Below, one piece after another: positions 17,116-26,849 of a stretch of 64,000 nt of DNA. Positions within the stretch are counted from its first letter, which is position 1. Each line of letters starts with the position of its first letter. A program made the position numbers and the translations under genes. Origin of the DNA: Anaerovibrio slackiae (GTDB lineage: Bacteria > Bacillota > Negativicutes > Selenomonadales > Selenomonadaceae); NCBI RefSeq assembly GCF_009695585.1, contig NZ_VUNR01000005.1, positions 1-64,000 of the forward strand, written 5' to 3'. The notes under the pieces are model-generated. The model was not told the origin of the DNA and made no database searches. It saw only the letters and a list, made by a program, of their open reading frames with translations.

Positions 17116-17853
17116 ATGCAGGCAAATATGATTGAAATTTTTTCCTCCGTGCAGGGGGAGGGGCGGTATGTGGGCTGCCGTCAGCTGTTCGTCCGCTTTG
17201 AGGGCTGCAACCTGCAGTGCCGTTACTGCGATACGGAAAATGCCCCGGGCACCCATCTCATGTGCAATGTGGAAATTACCCCAGGTGCCAGGCGGTTCCG
17301 GGAAATCATGAACCCGGTGGAGGGGCATGAGCTGGCGGCGTATATCAACGAGTTTTTGCAGGCGGTGCCTCATCAGGCGGTGAGCTTTACCGGTGGAGAG
17401 CCACTTTTGCATACGGGGCTTCTCAGGGAGCTTTTGCCGCTGATTGGCTGCAAGCGTTTCTTGGAGACTAACGGCACGCTTCCTGATAAGCTGGCAGAGG
17501 TTCTGCCCTGGATTGATATTATCAGCATGGATATCAAGCTGCCCCAGGCCACAGGCAGGGAAATGTGGCCTGAGCATGAGCGTTTCCTCAGGCTGGCTGT
17601 GGAGGCAGAGAAGGATGTGTATGCCAAGCTGGTGGTGCCGGGGGATTTGGTTGAGGCGGATTTTGACAGGGCGGTGGAGGTGATTGCCTCCGTGGAGCCG
17701 TCAGTGCTGCTGATACTACAGCCGGTAACGCCTATGAACGGGGTGCCAGGGGCAGAGCCCTGGTATATGCTGGAGCTGCAGCAGAGGGCACTGGCGAAGC
17801 TGCCTGATGTGAGGGTGATTCCTCAGACTCACAGGATGATGAATCAGCTGTAG
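17116..17853 (+). CDS. queE: 7-carboxy-7-deazaguanine synthase QueE
   Basis: This 245-residue radical-SAM enzyme rearranges the QueD product to 7-carboxy-7-deazaguanine. The modified cluster motif is EGCNLQCRYCDT (CxxxCxxC), with SVQGEG upstream and FTGGEPLL downstream for SAM binding. The insert between the cluster motif and GGEP is typical of the longer QueE forms. Start ATG 17116 follows gaggtgg. It is probably cotranscribed with queD. Confidence 0.92.
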   Translation: MQANMIEIFSSVQGEGRYVGCRQLFVRFEGCNLQCRYCDTENAPGTHLMCNVEITPGARRFREIMNPVEGHELAAYINEFLQAVPHQAVSFTGGEPLLHTGLLRELLPLIGCKRFLETNGTLPDKLAEVLPWIDIISMDIKLPQATGREMWPEHERFLRLAVEAEKDVYAKLVVPGDLVEADFDRAVEVIASVEPSVLLILQPVTPMNGVPGAEPWYMLELQQRALAKLPDVRVIPQTHRMMNQL

Positions 17854-17930
17854 GGTAGTGGATCAAGCCATAGAATAATGGCTTGGCTATGGAATGCTGG
17901 ATCAGTTATAGAAGAAGGAGCAATAGTAAA

Positions 17931-19622
17931 GTGAAACAGCTTTTGGACAAATTCATCATGGGTACCTGCCGCCTGCTGGAGCGGCAGGGGGGATTTTATC
18001 TGGCTTTTTTTGTGTTCAACTGCCTGCCCATGTGCTGCTACATGGTTATGAAGAAAAATGGCGAGGCGATGTTTTCCTTTGCCTGCTTCATGCTGCTGAT
18101 AAATCTCGTCATCTGCTTTCTCATTGACAAGCTGCCGCTGCTGGCCCGGAGGATACTGAAAATTCTCCTGCTGGCAGCTTTCTTCGTGCCCTTCGTGATT
18201 GAGGGAGTGGTGGTGTACAACTACACTGCCTTGATTGGCGTAGGGGTGGTGGCATCCCTTCTGGAAACCAACATGAAGGAGGCAGGGGAGTTCGTCACCA
18301 TGTACATGGGGGCCCAGGAATGGATACTGGTGGCGCTGCTGGCATCGGGGGGAGCCTGGCTTTTTCTCAACAAGCCTTGGCGGAAATTGCATTTTGACCA
18401 GACAGGCAAGAGGGTGCTGACCAGCTGCCTGCTGGTGGTCACCATTACCTATACGGTGATTCTTTTCAGCCTCCACATCGAGGTGCTGTGGGATACTATG
18501 TTCCCTATGCAGAGGCTGGTGCTGTCCTCATCGACTGCCATTGACAATATCAGGGCGTATCGGGAGCTGTCCAGCCATCTGGATGCCGATGTGGAGCTGA
18601 CCAGGAATGACAGCAAAATCAAGAATGTGGTGTTCATCCTGGGTGAGTCCACCAACAGGAACCATATGCACCTCTACGGCTACTACCTGCCCAACACGCC
18701 AAATCTTGATGATATGGCAGCCAGGGGGGAAATCAGCGTTTTCCGGGATGTGGTGAGCCCCCATTCCACTACCATCGCGGTGCTTAGCAAGCTCTTTACA
18801 TTCTGCAACCACGAATCGGACAAGCCATGGTACGAGTATAGCAATTTGATTGACATCATGAACAGTGCCGGGTACAAGACCTATTGGCTGTCCAATCAGG
18901 AAAGCTCCGGCATCTGGGGCAATGTGGCGCAGATTTATGCCGCCCACAGCAATGTGAGCCATTTTACCAGGATTCGTGACTCCCGGGAGGATGACGGCCT
19001 GGAGGATGGAGCTTTGTTCCCTCTGGTGGACGAGGCCATTGCCCAGCGGGCGGAGGATAAGAATTTTTATGTGGTGCACCTGATGGGGGGGCACGGGCTT
19101 TACTACAACCGCTTCCCGTATATCTTTACCAAGTTTACCAAGGATGATATCCAGCTGGAGGTGAACGAGGCTCAGAAGACGGTGATTGCCCAGTACGATG
19201 ATGCCCTTTACTACAACGACTACATCGTCAGCGGCATCATCGACAAGTTCCGCTGCACCGGGGAGGACTCCATCGTGGTGTATGTGCCTGACCATGGGGA
19301 GGCTGTCTATGACGAGGGGGGCTTCACGGGGCATATCGAGGAAAACCCAAGCCGCCACATGATCGAGATTCCTGTGATTATCTGGGCATCGGACAAGTTC
19401 AAGGAGCTGCATCCTGAGAAATGGGCGGCTATTCAGGCGGCGGTGAACAACCCTTACATGACGGATGATATGATTCATACCATGCTGGATATCGTGGATG
19501 TGCAGACTGCCGGCTACGATCCGGCCCGGAGCATCATCAACCGGCAGTTTGATGTCTCCCGTCCGAGATTTTTTGATGACAAGAACTACGACACGGAAAT
19601 CAAGAACGGTGTCGTGCAGTAG
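17931..19622 (+). CDS. EptA/CptA-like phosphoethanolamine transferase (sulfatase fold)
   Basis: The protein has 563 residues. The N-terminal half has about five transmembrane helices. The C-terminal sulfatase-fold domain has FILGESTNRNHMHLYGY (nucleophilic Thr in E-S-T), HLMGGHGLYYNRFP, and the metal-binding PDHGEAVYDE followed by GHIEENPS. Such enzymes move phosphoethanolamine from PE onto lipid A, core sugars or other glycans at the periplasmic face. PE synthesis is encoded nearby (psd, pssA). GTG 17931 is the best start, behind gaaggag. A run of seven G at 19085-19091 lies within the coding region. Confidence 0.82.
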   Translation: MKQLLDKFIMGTCRLLERQGGFYLAFFVFNCLPMCCYMVMKKNGEAMFSFACFMLLINLVICFLIDKLPLLARRILKILLLAAFFVPFVIEGVVVYNYTALIGVGVVASLLETNMKEAGEFVTMYMGAQEWILVALLASGGAWLFLNKPWRKLHFDQTGKRVLTSCLLVVTITYTVILFSLHIEVLWDTMFPMQRLVLSSSTAIDNIRAYRELSSHLDADVELTRNDSKIKNVVFILGESTNRNHMHLYGYYLPNTPNLDDMAARGEISVFRDVVSPHSTTIAVLSKLFTFCNHESDKPWYEYSNLIDIMNSAGYKTYWLSNQESSGIWGNVAQIYAAHSNVSHFTRIRDSREDDGLEDGALFPLVDEAIAQRAEDKNFYVVHLMGGHGLYYNRFPYIFTKFTKDDIQLEVNEAQKTVIAQYDDALYYNDYIVSGIIDKFRCTGEDSIVVYVPDHGEAVYDEGGFTGHIEENPSRHMIEIPVIIWASDKFKELHPEKWAAIQAAVNNPYMTDDMIHTMLDIVDVQTAGYDPARSIINRQFDVSRPRFFDDKNYDTEIKNGVVQ

Positions 19623-19681
19623 TCCTGGCGAAATATTTTGGGGCGATATGCCGGTAATGGGAAGATTTTTTCCGGGAACTA

Positions 19682-19710
19682 TTTACAAATGGTATTTTAA
19701 ATGCTACAAT
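19682..19710 (+). promoter_or_regulatory. Promoter of the rimP-nusA-infB operon
   Basis: TTTACA (19682-19687), a 17-bp spacer and TACAAT (19705-19710). Confidence 0.65.
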
Positions 19711-19737
19711 AGTCGTAGCAATTGATTTAAGTCTTTT

Positions 19738-19770
19738 CGAGAGTGGGTGCATTCACCCACTCTTTTCTTT
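19738..19770 (+). terminator. Attenuator-like hairpin in the rimP leader
   Basis: The stem gagtgggtg/cacccactc, a small loop and ttttcttt lie about 20 bp after the promoter and before rimP. This is an intrinsic terminator inside the leader, which suggests that operon transcription is attenuated, perhaps by NusA (inference). Confidence 0.6.
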
Positions 19771-19825
19771 GAAGTAATAAAGTCATAAATTTCGGCTTTG
19801 TGCCGCCTGGAAGGGAGGAATTTTG

Positions 19826-20269
19826 TTGGCCAGCAGAATTGAGAACGAGGTAGAGAGGATTGTGGAGGAGCTGATTGCAGGCTCGCCCCTGGAGCTGGTG
19901 GCAGTGGATTATGTCCGGGAGCGGGACTGGTATCTCAGGGTTTTTATTGACAAGGAGGGCGGCATCGAGATTGATGACTGCCAGGAGCTGAGCGGCCGCC
20001 TGGAGGAGATTCTCGATGCGGAGGATTTGATCAAGACCAGCTATATCCTGGAGGTGTCTTCCCCGGGGCTGGACAGGGAGCTGAAGAAGCCAAAGGATTT
20101 CCAGCGGGAGCAGGGAAAGATGGTGGATGTGAGCCTGTTTGCGCCCCTGGATGGAGCCAAGGTGATTACAGGTGAGCTGAAAGGCTACGATGGCGAGAAT
20201 GTTACCGTAGATGAACAGGTGATTCCGATGGAGAAGGTCGCCAAGGTAAACCTGCATATAGATTTTTAA
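19826..20269 (+). CDS. rimP: Ribosome maturation factor RimP
   Basis: This protein of about 147 residues is needed for 30S maturation. The family pattern is clear: VERIVEELI at the start, then VDYVRERDWYLRVFIDKEGGIEIDDCQELS and VSSPGLDRELKKPKDF, with the C-terminal SH3-like half ending KVNLHIDF. TTG codons at 19823 and 19826 both follow gggagg; the second has the better spacing. It is the first gene of the nusA-infB operon. Confidence 0.94.
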   Translation: MASRIENEVERIVEELIAGSPLELVAVDYVRERDWYLRVFIDKEGGIEIDDCQELSGRLEEILDAEDLIKTSYILEVSSPGLDRELKKPKDFQREQGKMVDVSLFAPLDGAKVITGELKGYDGENVTVDEQVIPMEKVAKVNLHIDF

Positions 20270-20332
20270 GAAGCAAGGCAAAGTTACATGATGATTGGTA
20301 ACCAGTCAGAGAGTTTAGGAGGTAAAATAGTA

Positions 20333-21691
20333 GTGGCTACCAGAACTACAAGAAGCAAGAAGGTAAAACCAGCAGAGGATCAGGATCGCGGCTTTATGGC
20401 TGCCTTCAGGGAACTGGGGATGGAGAAAGGAATCAATCCGGAAATCCTCTTTGATGCAATAGAGGCTGCCCTTGTGGCTGCCTATAAGCGCAACTTTAAC
20501 GCTGCCCAGAATGTGCGTGTCACCCTGGACCGCACCAGCGGCCAGTACCATGTGTATGCCATCAAGACCGTGGTAGAGGAAGTAGTGGACAATGTGCAGG
20601 AAATCTCCCTGGCTATGGCACAGCAGATTTCCCCGAACTATCAGCTGGATGATACCCTGGAGGTAGAGGTGACTCCGGCAAACTTCGGCCGCATTGCCGC
20701 CCAGACTGCCAAGCAGGTAGTGGTGCAGCGTATCCGTGAGGCGGAGCGGGGCATCATCTATGAGGAATTCTCCAGCCGTGAGGGTGATATCGTTACCGGC
20801 CTGGTGCAGCGGGTAGAGAACAGGAATGTGTATGTTGACCTGGGCAAGACCGAGGCGATTATGCCTCAGGCGGAGCAGATTGCCAACGAGGAATATGCTG
20901 TCAATGACCGCATCAAGGCGATTATCATCGAGGTAAAGAACAGCACCAAGGGGCCTCAGGTGCTGCTGTCCAGAACCCATCCTGACCTTTTGAAGCGGCT
21001 CTTTGAGCTGGAGGTGCCGGAGATTCATGATGGCGTGGTGGAAATCAAGTCAGTGGCCAGGGAGGCCGGCATGCGCTCCAAGATTGCTGTCTATGCCAAG
21101 GATGAAAGCGTAGATCCTATCGGCTCCTGCGTAGGCCACAGGGGCTTCCGGGTTCAGGCCATTGTGGATGAGCTTAGGAATGAGAAGATTGACATTGTCA
21201 AGTGGAGCGAGGATCCGGCGGTGTACATCGCCAACGCCCTCAGCCCTGCCAAGGTAGTCAGCGTGGATGTGGCAGAGAGTGAGAAGATGTCCAGGGTTGT
21301 GGTGCCTGATTATCAGCTGTCCCTGGCTATCGGCAAGGAAGGCCAGAATGCCCGCCTGGCAGCCAAGCTGACCGGCTGGAAGATTGATATCAAGAGCGAA
21401 ACCCAGGCTGAGGAGGAAGGCGAGTTCCAGCCGCCTGTAGCGGATGAGCCGCTTACTGATGCCGTGGATGATATGGGCGGCGATGACTTTTTGGCTGAGT
21501 TCGAGAAGGATACCTTTGAGGCGGATGAGGCGTCTGAAGCAGGTGAGGCTGCTGACAGTGCAGGGGAAGCTGCTGATACGGATATAGCTTCTGATGCAGA
21601 TGTAGCTGATGGTGAGGCAGATGGCACTGAGATAGAAGATGCTGCTGATGATGAGGCTGCCCCGCAGGCTGAGGACAAGATTGAGGTATAA
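20333..21691 (+). CDS. nusA: Transcription termination/antitermination factor NusA
   Basis: This protein of about 452 residues has an N-terminal RNA-polymerase-binding domain, an S1 domain (GDIVTGLVQRVENRNVYVDLG) and two KH domains (GSCVGHRGFRVQAI and LAIGKEGQNARLAAKLTGW). A tail of about 80 residues rich in Asp, Glu and Ala follows. NusA binds RNA polymerase and modulates pausing and termination. GTG 20333 follows AGGAGG by ten bases; an ATG at 20288 is also possible. The acidic tail is longer than in Bacillus NusA. Confidence 0.94.
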   Translation: MATRTTRSKKVKPAEDQDRGFMAAFRELGMEKGINPEILFDAIEAALVAAYKRNFNAAQNVRVTLDRTSGQYHVYAIKTVVEEVVDNVQEISLAMAQQISPNYQLDDTLEVEVTPANFGRIAAQTAKQVVVQRIREAERGIIYEEFSSREGDIVTGLVQRVENRNVYVDLGKTEAIMPQAEQIANEEYAVNDRIKAIIIEVKNSTKGPQVLLSRTHPDLLKRLFELEVPEIHDGVVEIKSVAREAGMRSKIAVYAKDESVDPIGSCVGHRGFRVQAIVDELRNEKIDIVKWSEDPAVYIANALSPAKVVSVDVAESEKMSRVVVPDYQLSLAIGKEGQNARLAAKLTGWKIDIKSETQAEEEGEFQPPVADEPLTDAVDDMGGDDFLAEFEKDTFEADEASEAGEAADSAGEAADTDIASDADVADGEADGTEIEDAADDEAAPQAEDKIEV

Positions 21692-21693
21692 CT

Positions 21694-21960
21694 ATGGCAG
21701 TGGTAAAAAAGATTCCTGCCAGGCTGTGCCTGGGATGCCAGGAGCAAAAGCCCAAGAAGGAGCTGGTGCGCATTGTACGCAGCCCGGAAGGGGAGTTTTC
21801 TGTGGATATGACCGGCAAGAAATCCGGCCGGGGTGCTTATATCTGCAACAGCAAGGAGTGCTTCGAGAAGGCTGTCAAGGAGCATCGCTTTGAGCGTTCC
21901 TTCAAGGGAGCTATTGACAGGGCTGTTTATGATGAGCTGAGAGAGCAGCTTTTTTCATGA
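21694..21960 (+). CDS. rnpM: YlxR family RNA-binding protein (RnpM)
   Basis: This 88-residue protein has the YlxR motifs RLCLGCQEQKPKKELVRIV and GRGAYICNSKECF. It lies two bases after nusA, as in most Firmicutes. The Bacillus member has been linked to RNase P activity and nucleoid binding. The order nusA-ylxR-ylxQ-infB supports the assignment. Confidence 0.92.
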   Translation: MAVVKKIPARLCLGCQEQKPKKELVRIVRSPEGEFSVDMTGKKSGRGAYICNSKECFEKAVKEHRFERSFKGAIDRAVYDELREQLFS

Positions 21961-22003
21961 ATTGTGAAATATAATTGTTTACTGTGAATTGTATTTATTT
22001 ACT

Positions 22004-22330
22004 ATGAACGAACAGAAGATTTTTAATCTGCTGGGGATGGCACAGCGGGCAGGGCGGATAGCCTCCGGTGATTTTGCCGTTACCAAGGCAGTGGAAGGAA
22101 AGAAGGCCAGACTGCTGCTGGTGGCGAAGGATGCTTCCGAGGAGACGAGGAAGCGTTACCGGCAGCTGGCGGCGAAGGCAAAAATAGAATTATTCTATCT
22201 GGGAGACAGGGAGCTGCTTGGTCATTGTATTGGCAAGGATTTCAGGGCTGTAGCTGCGGTATTGGACGCAGGCTTTGCCAATGCAATAGCCAAGCACTGC
22301 CGGTCAGATAGTGATACGGGGGTGGATTAA
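22004..22330 (+). CDS. ylxQ: L7Ae/L30e-like ribosome-associated protein YlxQ
   Basis: This 108-residue protein has the L7Ae/L30e/Gadd45 fold pattern: [30 protein letters not shown] and [17 protein letters not shown]. The family binds kink-turn-type RNA. Start ATG 22004 has no good Shine-Dalgarno sequence, and a TTG five codons earlier is the alternative. Its stop overlaps the infB start by one base. Confidence 0.88.
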   Translation: MNEQKIFNLLGMAQRAGRIASGDFAVTKAVEGKKARLLLVAKDASEETRKRYRQLAAKAKIELFYLGDRELLGHCIGKDFRAVAAVLDAGFANAIAKHCRSDSDTGVD

Positions 22331-24957
22331 TGTCAAAACACAGAGTTTATGATATTGCCAAGGAACTGAATACTGATAACAAGACAATATTGGATATATT
22401 GCGCAAGAATAACATAGAGGTAAAATCCCATTCAAGCACTGTTGATGATGCAGCCAGGCAGCTGGTGGTGAAGGCGGTGAAGGGAAACAGCCAGCCGGGT
22501 GCAAAGCCTCAGCCGCAGGTTGCAGCAAAGCAGCAGGTGGCAGCAAAGGTGCAGCAGGCGGTACAGCCTATGAACAGGCAGAAGCAGGTTCAGCCACAGG
22601 CGCAGCCGCAGCAGAAAAAGCAGGAGCAAAAGTCCGGACAGCAGCCAAAGGCGCAGGCCCAGCAGGCTAAGCAGCAGGGCCAGCAGCCACAGAAGAATGG
22701 CGCCCAGCAGAAGCAGGGGCAGGCAAAGCATGGCGGCAGCCAGCCTGATGACAGGCGGCAGAAGCATGATGGGCAGAAACAGGCTCATCAGGGCGGACAG
22801 AATAGCGGCGGCCGTCATGACAGAAATGACAGAAATGACAGGAACGACGGCAGGAATGGCGGCGGCAAGCCGGGACAGCGCAACGGCCGCAACGAAAGCC
22901 AGCGTGGCGGGCAGAACAGCGGCAACCGCAATGACAAGGGTGACCGCAACGACAAAAACGATAAGAGAAATAATCGCGATAATCGGATGGAGCGTGCTGA
23001 CCGAATGGAGAGAAATGACCGTAACCGCCAGAATGGTGGCGGGCGCAACGAGCGCAATGACCGCAATGGCAAGAATGGCCGCAACAGCTTTAACAACAAT
23101 AATAACAACAATAATAATGGCAGAAATAACCGGGGCAAGAATAACCGCGGTGGCAGAAATCAGCAGCCTGCACCAAAGATGGAGATTGCCCGTCCGAAGA
23201 ACATCAAGGTAGGGGAGACCATTATTGTCAAGGATCTGGCCAGCAAGATGAGCTGCACGGCAGCAGAAATCATCAAGAAGCTGATGCTCATGGGCGTCCT
23301 GGCCAGCATCAATCAGGAGATTGATTTTGATACGGCTGCCCTGGTGGCCAGCGAGTTCGGTGTCAATGTAGAGGAGCTGCCGCCGGAGGTGGACCCTACC
23401 CTTATCCCTGAGATTGTGGATGATCCGAAGTCACTGGTGCTCCGTCCGCCGGTTGTTACCGTTATGGGACACGTTGACCACGGCAAGACCTCTCTGCTGG
23501 ACGTTATCCGCAAGACCTCTGTAACCAGCCATGAGGCAGGCGGCATCACCCAGCATATCGGTGCATATCAGGTAAAGTGCCAGGGCAAGAAGATTGTCTT
23601 CCTGGATACTCCTGGCCATGAGGCGTTTACTGCCATGCGTGCCCGCGGTGCCCAGGTAACAGATATTGCCATCCTGGTAGTAGCTGCTGATGATGGCGTT
23701 ATGCCGCAGACCATCGAGGCAATTCACCATGCCAAGGATGCAGATGTGCCGATTATTGTAGCTGTCAACAAGATTGATAAGCCGGGCGCCAACCCTGCCA
23801 ACGTGAAGAACGAGCTGATGGAGCATGGCCTGGTGCCGGAGGAATACGGCGGCGATACTATCATGGTGGAGGTCTCTGCCAAGAAGAATATCGGCATCAA
23901 TGACCTTTTGGAAATGGTGCTGCTGGTGGCTGAGATGAAGGAGCTGAAGGCAAATCCGAAGCGTGAGGCCCGGGGCGTCATCATCGAGGCGCAGCTGGAC
24001 AAGGGCAGGGGCCCTGTGGCTACGGTGCTGGTACAGTCAGGTACGTTGCGCATCGGTGACTCCATCGTGGCCGGCACTACCTACGGCAAGGTGCGTGCTA
24101 TGCTCAACGACCGGGGCGAGAACGTGAAGAAGGCAGGCCCTTCCGTGCCTGTAGAGGTGCTGGGCCTGAATGATGTGCCTGCTGCCGGTGACGAGCTGGC
24201 TGCCCTGGAGGAGAAGCAGGCGCGTACTATCGCTGAAAAGCGCATGGAGAAGCAGCGCAACGAGATGATTCATGCCAAGAAGGTTTCTTTGGATGACCTG
24301 TTCAACCAGATTCAGGAAGGCCAGCTGAAGGACCTGAATATCGTGGTGAAGGCTGACGTGCAGGGGTCCGTGGAGGCTCTGAACAGCTCCCTGCTGGGGC
24401 TCAACAAGAACGACGAGGTGCGCGTGCGCATTGTCCATTCCGGCGTTGGTGCCGTTACCGAGTCCGATGTTATGCTGGCATCTGCCTCTAACGCGCTGGT
24501 GATTGCCTTTAACGTGCGTCCTGATGCCAACGCACGCCGGGTAGCGGATGCGGAGGCTATTGATATCCGCACCTATCGTGTTATCTACGATGCCCTGAAC
24601 GATGTGAAGGATGCCATGAGCGGCATGCTGGCACCTAAGTACAAGGAGGTCATCCAGGGCAAGGTGGAGATTCGTCAGGTGATGAAGTTCTCCAAGGCTC
24701 TGGTGGCAGGCTCCTATGTGCTGGAAGGCAAGATTACCAACCAGTCCAAAATCCGTATCGTCCGTGACAACATCGAGGTATTTGATGGGGAGCTGGACGG
24801 CCTGCGCCGCTTCAAGGATGATGTAAAGGAAGTAGCTGCCGGTTATGAGTGCGGTATTACCATTAAGGACTACAAGGATTTCCGCGAAGGTGATATAATA
24901 GAAGCATACATCATGGAGGAAGTGAAGACTTCCATCAATGATGTAAATAAGGACTAA
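22330..24957 (+). CDS. infB: Translation initiation factor IF-2 with long low-complexity N-terminal region
   Basis: IF-2 is the GTPase that places fMet-tRNA on the 30S subunit. The protein has 875 residues. Residues 1-50 form an IF2_N module. Residues 60-160 are rich in Gln, Lys and Ala; 160-280 are rich in Arg, Asn, Asp and Gly, with nine Asn in a row. A second IF2_N module follows, then the G domain: [29 protein letters not shown] and SAKK. Domains II, III and IV are complete. Its ATG overlaps the ylxQ stop codon. Confidence 0.96.
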   Translation: MSKHRVYDIAKELNTDNKTILDILRKNNIEVKSHSSTVDDAARQLVVKAVKGNSQPGAKPQPQVAAKQQVAAKVQQAVQPMNRQKQVQPQAQPQQKKQEQKSGQQPKAQAQQAKQQGQQPQKNGAQQKQGQAKHGGSQPDDRRQKHDGQKQAHQGGQNSGGRHDRNDRNDRNDGRNGGGKPGQRNGRNESQRGGQNSGNRNDKGDRNDKNDKRNNRDNRMERADRMERNDRNRQNGGGRNERNDRNGKNGRNSFNNNNNNNNNGRNNRGKNNRGGRNQQPAPKMEIARPKNIKVGETIIVKDLASKMSCTAAEIIKKLMLMGVLASINQEIDFDTAALVASEFGVNVEELPPEVDPTLIPEIVDDPKSLVLRPPVVTVMGHVDHGKTSLLDVIRKTSVTSHEAGGITQHIGAYQVKCQGKKIVFLDTPGHEAFTAMRARGAQVTDIAILVVAADDGVMPQTIEAIHHAKDADVPIIVAVNKIDKPGANPANVKNELMEHGLVPEEYGGDTIMVEVSAKKNIGINDLLEMVLLVAEMKELKANPKREARGVIIEAQLDKGRGPVATVLVQSGTLRIGDSIVAGTTYGKVRAMLNDRGENVKKAGPSVPVEVLGLNDVPAAGDELAALEEKQARTIAEKRMEKQRNEMIHAKKVSLDDLFNQIQEGQLKDLNIVVKADVQGSVEALNSSLLGLNKNDEVRVRIVHSGVGAVTESDVMLASASNALVIAFNVRPDANARRVADAEAIDIRTYRVIYDALNDVKDAMSGMLAPKYKEVIQGKVEIRQVMKFSKALVAGSYVLEGKITNQSKIRIVRDNIEVFDGELDGLRRFKDDVKEVAAGYECGITIKDYKDFREGDIIEAYIMEEVKTSINDVNKD

Positions 24958-25049
24958 GCCCCGGGCTTTTTGGCTTGGGGAATGGCCTTGAGCATTTTGC
25001 TTGAGATAAGATGTTTTAGGTGTTTATTTAAGAACGGAGGGCGTTTTTT

Positions 25050-25412
25050 ATGGGCCAGCTTCGTATCGAAAAAATTCAGGAGCTTATGAAGCAGGAAATC
25101 AGCCAGATTATCCTGCAGGAGCTGAAGGACCCGAGAATCGGCTTTGTGACGGTTACCCAGGTGGAGGTCACCAGGGATCTGAGCATTGCCAAGGTCTATG
25201 TCAGCATCATGGGCAATGAGGAGCAGATTGCCAAAAGCTGGAAGGGGCTGAACAGCTCCCTGGGCTTTATCCGCCGTGAGGTGGGGCATCGCATCCGCCT
25301 CCGGGTAACTCCTGAGCTGAAATTTGTGCTGGATAAGTCCCTGGACTACAGCGACCATATCCAGAAGCTTCTGCTGCAGATTGAGAGAGATGAGCAGAAT
25401 AAGGAGCAATAA
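25050..25412 (+). CDS. rbfA: Ribosome-binding factor A
   Basis: This 120-residue KH-fold protein binds the 30S subunit during 16S rRNA 5'-end maturation and cold adaptation. The family pattern is clear: RIEKIQELMKQEISQIIL, LKDPRIGFVTVTQVEVTRDLS, and SSLGFIRREVGHRIRLRVTPELKF. Start ATG 25050 follows gaacggagggcg. It sits in the expected place after infB. Confidence 0.94.
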   Translation: MGQLRIEKIQELMKQEISQIILQELKDPRIGFVTVTQVEVTRDLSIAKVYVSIMGNEEQIAKSWKGLNSSLGFIRREVGHRIRLRVTPELKFVLDKSLDYSDHIQKLLLQIERDEQNKEQ

Positions 25413-25515
25413 GCTGCAAAGCATGATTTGTATGCATAGTTTGTTGTAATAGCTGCATAGTTTGTGACATAACTTAATTGCAGAGTTTTGCATAGTTGCT
25501 GTATATGATTTAAGT

Positions 25516-25545
25516 GAGCCGGTGGCTGATGCCACCGGCTCTTGT
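25516..25545 (+). terminator. Strong hairpin between rbfA and nrnA
   Basis: A perfect 11-bp stem gagccggtggc with a four-base loop is followed only by ttgt. The short T run makes it a partial terminator or mRNA stability element. Direct copies of gcatagttt lie just upstream (25434-25497). Confidence 0.5.
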
Positions 25546-25564
25546 AAGATGGAGGTGTATCTAT

Positions 25565-26500
25565 ATGCGTATTTCCTTGCAGGAGGCTGCTGACAAGCTG
25601 AGGGAGGCAGGGCGTATCGTGGTGACAGCCCATGTCAATCCTGACGGTGATGCTTTGGGCTCCAGCCTTGCCCTTTATCATCTTTTGCAGAAGCTTGGCA
25701 AGACGGTGCAGGTTCTGATAGATGATGATATTCCTGATGCCTTTGGCTTTTTGCCGGGGATAGAGGTTATTGCGAAGCCGGATGAGGAAAAATATCAGGC
25801 AGATCTATTGGTGCTGCTGGATGTAAGCATGGACAGGGTTGGCAGGGTGATTGAGAGGTGCCCGGCACCGATCCTGAATATTGACCATCATATTACCAAC
25901 GATGAAAAGGCGGATTATCTCTATCTGGATGCAGACAGGGCCGCTACGGCAGAGATTGTCTATCAGCTGGCAGGGGCGTTGCAGGTGGTGCCTGACAAGG
26001 CTGCTGCTACCTGCATTTATACGGGCATGTCCACTGATACCGGCAATTTCAGGTATTCCAATACCACGCCTTTTACCATGCGGGCAGCTGCCGATATGAT
26101 TGAGGCAGGAGCGGAGCCCCATGTGGTGTCAGAAGCCCTGGAAAAGCGCAGCTTCAAGGAGGTGCAGGACAGGGCAAGGGCCATGCAGACTATTGAGGTT
26201 TGCGCTGATGGGAAAATTGCCGGACTGTATATCGGCAATGACCTCTATGAAACCCTGGATACTACCGAGGGCTTTATTGACGGGGTGAGGATTATCGATA
26301 CCGTCAGGGTGGCGATTCTCATGAAGGAGGTAGAGCCGGGAAAGTGCCGTGTCAGCATGCGCTCCAAGGGCGTGGATGTGAGCAGCATTGCCGCTTCCTT
26401 CGGGGGCGGAGGCCATATCCGGGCCGCAGGCTGTACCATCGAGGAGCCGCTGGCAGCTGCCAAGGCGAAGCTTCTGGCAGCGGTGGAAAAGGCAGTGTAA
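25565..26500 (+). CDS. nrnA: DHH-family oligoribonuclease/pAp phosphatase NrnA
   Basis: This 311-residue DHH/DHHA1 phosphoesterase degrades nano-RNAs and 3'-phosphoadenosine 5'-phosphate. Motifs are HVNPDGDALGSS, VLLDVS, NIDHHITN and the C-terminal FGGGGHIRAAGC. Start ATG 25565 follows ggaggtg by seven bases. In other Firmicutes truB and ribF come next; here a polysaccharide locus of about 25 kb intervenes. Confidence 0.93.
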   Translation: MRISLQEAADKLREAGRIVVTAHVNPDGDALGSSLALYHLLQKLGKTVQVLIDDDIPDAFGFLPGIEVIAKPDEEKYQADLLVLLDVSMDRVGRVIERCPAPILNIDHHITNDEKADYLYLDADRAATAEIVYQLAGALQVVPDKAAATCIYTGMSTDTGNFRYSNTTPFTMRAAADMIEAGAEPHVVSEALEKRSFKEVQDRARAMQTIEVCADGKIAGLYIGNDLYETLDTTEGFIDGVRIIDTVRVAILMKEVEPGKCRVSMRSKGVDVSSIAASFGGGGHIRAAGCTIEEPLAAAKAKLLAAVEKAV

Positions 26501-26591
26501 AGCGGTGCACGGTATATTACAAGCTAGTGCACGATAGTGCAGTGTTTTCTGCTATGCAGCCTTAGGCGAAAAAGATAATATAAAGCAAAAT

Positions 26592-26638
26592 AAAAAACGT
26601 AGCTAAGCATTTTATGAGCTTGGCTGCGTTTTTTATTT
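26592..26638 (+). terminator. Terminator after nrnA
   Basis: Arms aaaaaacgtagctaagc and gcttggctgcgtttttt pair over 17 positions with two G-U pairs. It ends the translation operon before the polysaccharide locus. Confidence 0.8.
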
Positions 26639-26699
26639 TGCCTGAATTTATGCAGGATTTTTTCTTAGATAACGAAATGTGTTAGCAGAAAAATAGGTC

Positions 26700-26751
26700 A
26701 CCCGCAAGATGCAGAAATTTTCTATTTAAACATACGGAAATGTCTTGCGGG
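26700..26751. repeat. Inverted repeat around the wbaP promoter
   Basis: cccgcaaga (26701-26709) and tcttgcggg (26743-26751) are exact complements. The right arm runs into the poly-G tract and the putative -35. Confidence 0.6.
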
Positions 26752-26776
26752 GGGGGGAGTCTTGTGCTATTATAAT
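26745..26776 (+). promoter_or_regulatory. Promoter of the polysaccharide locus, with a nine-G spacer tract
   Basis: A weak -35 (TTGCGG, 26745-26750) is followed by G9 (26749-26757) and an extended -10 TGcTATTAT (26765-26773) at 17-bp spacing; TATAAT at 26771-26776 overlaps it. Change in the G tract would alter promoter spacing. Confidence 0.5.
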
Positions 26777-26849
26777 AGACATGTGAATAACTTACCTTTT
26801 AAGAGAAAGGAATTACTTTTTAAGTTGTGTTATGTGGTGGAGAAAATAC

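Noticed and set aside
22810-23180. Repeat array resembling CRISPR
   Set aside because: The repeats are in-frame codons for Arg, Asn, Asp and Gly within infB, without regular repeat-spacer structure. No CRISPR array was seen in the window.
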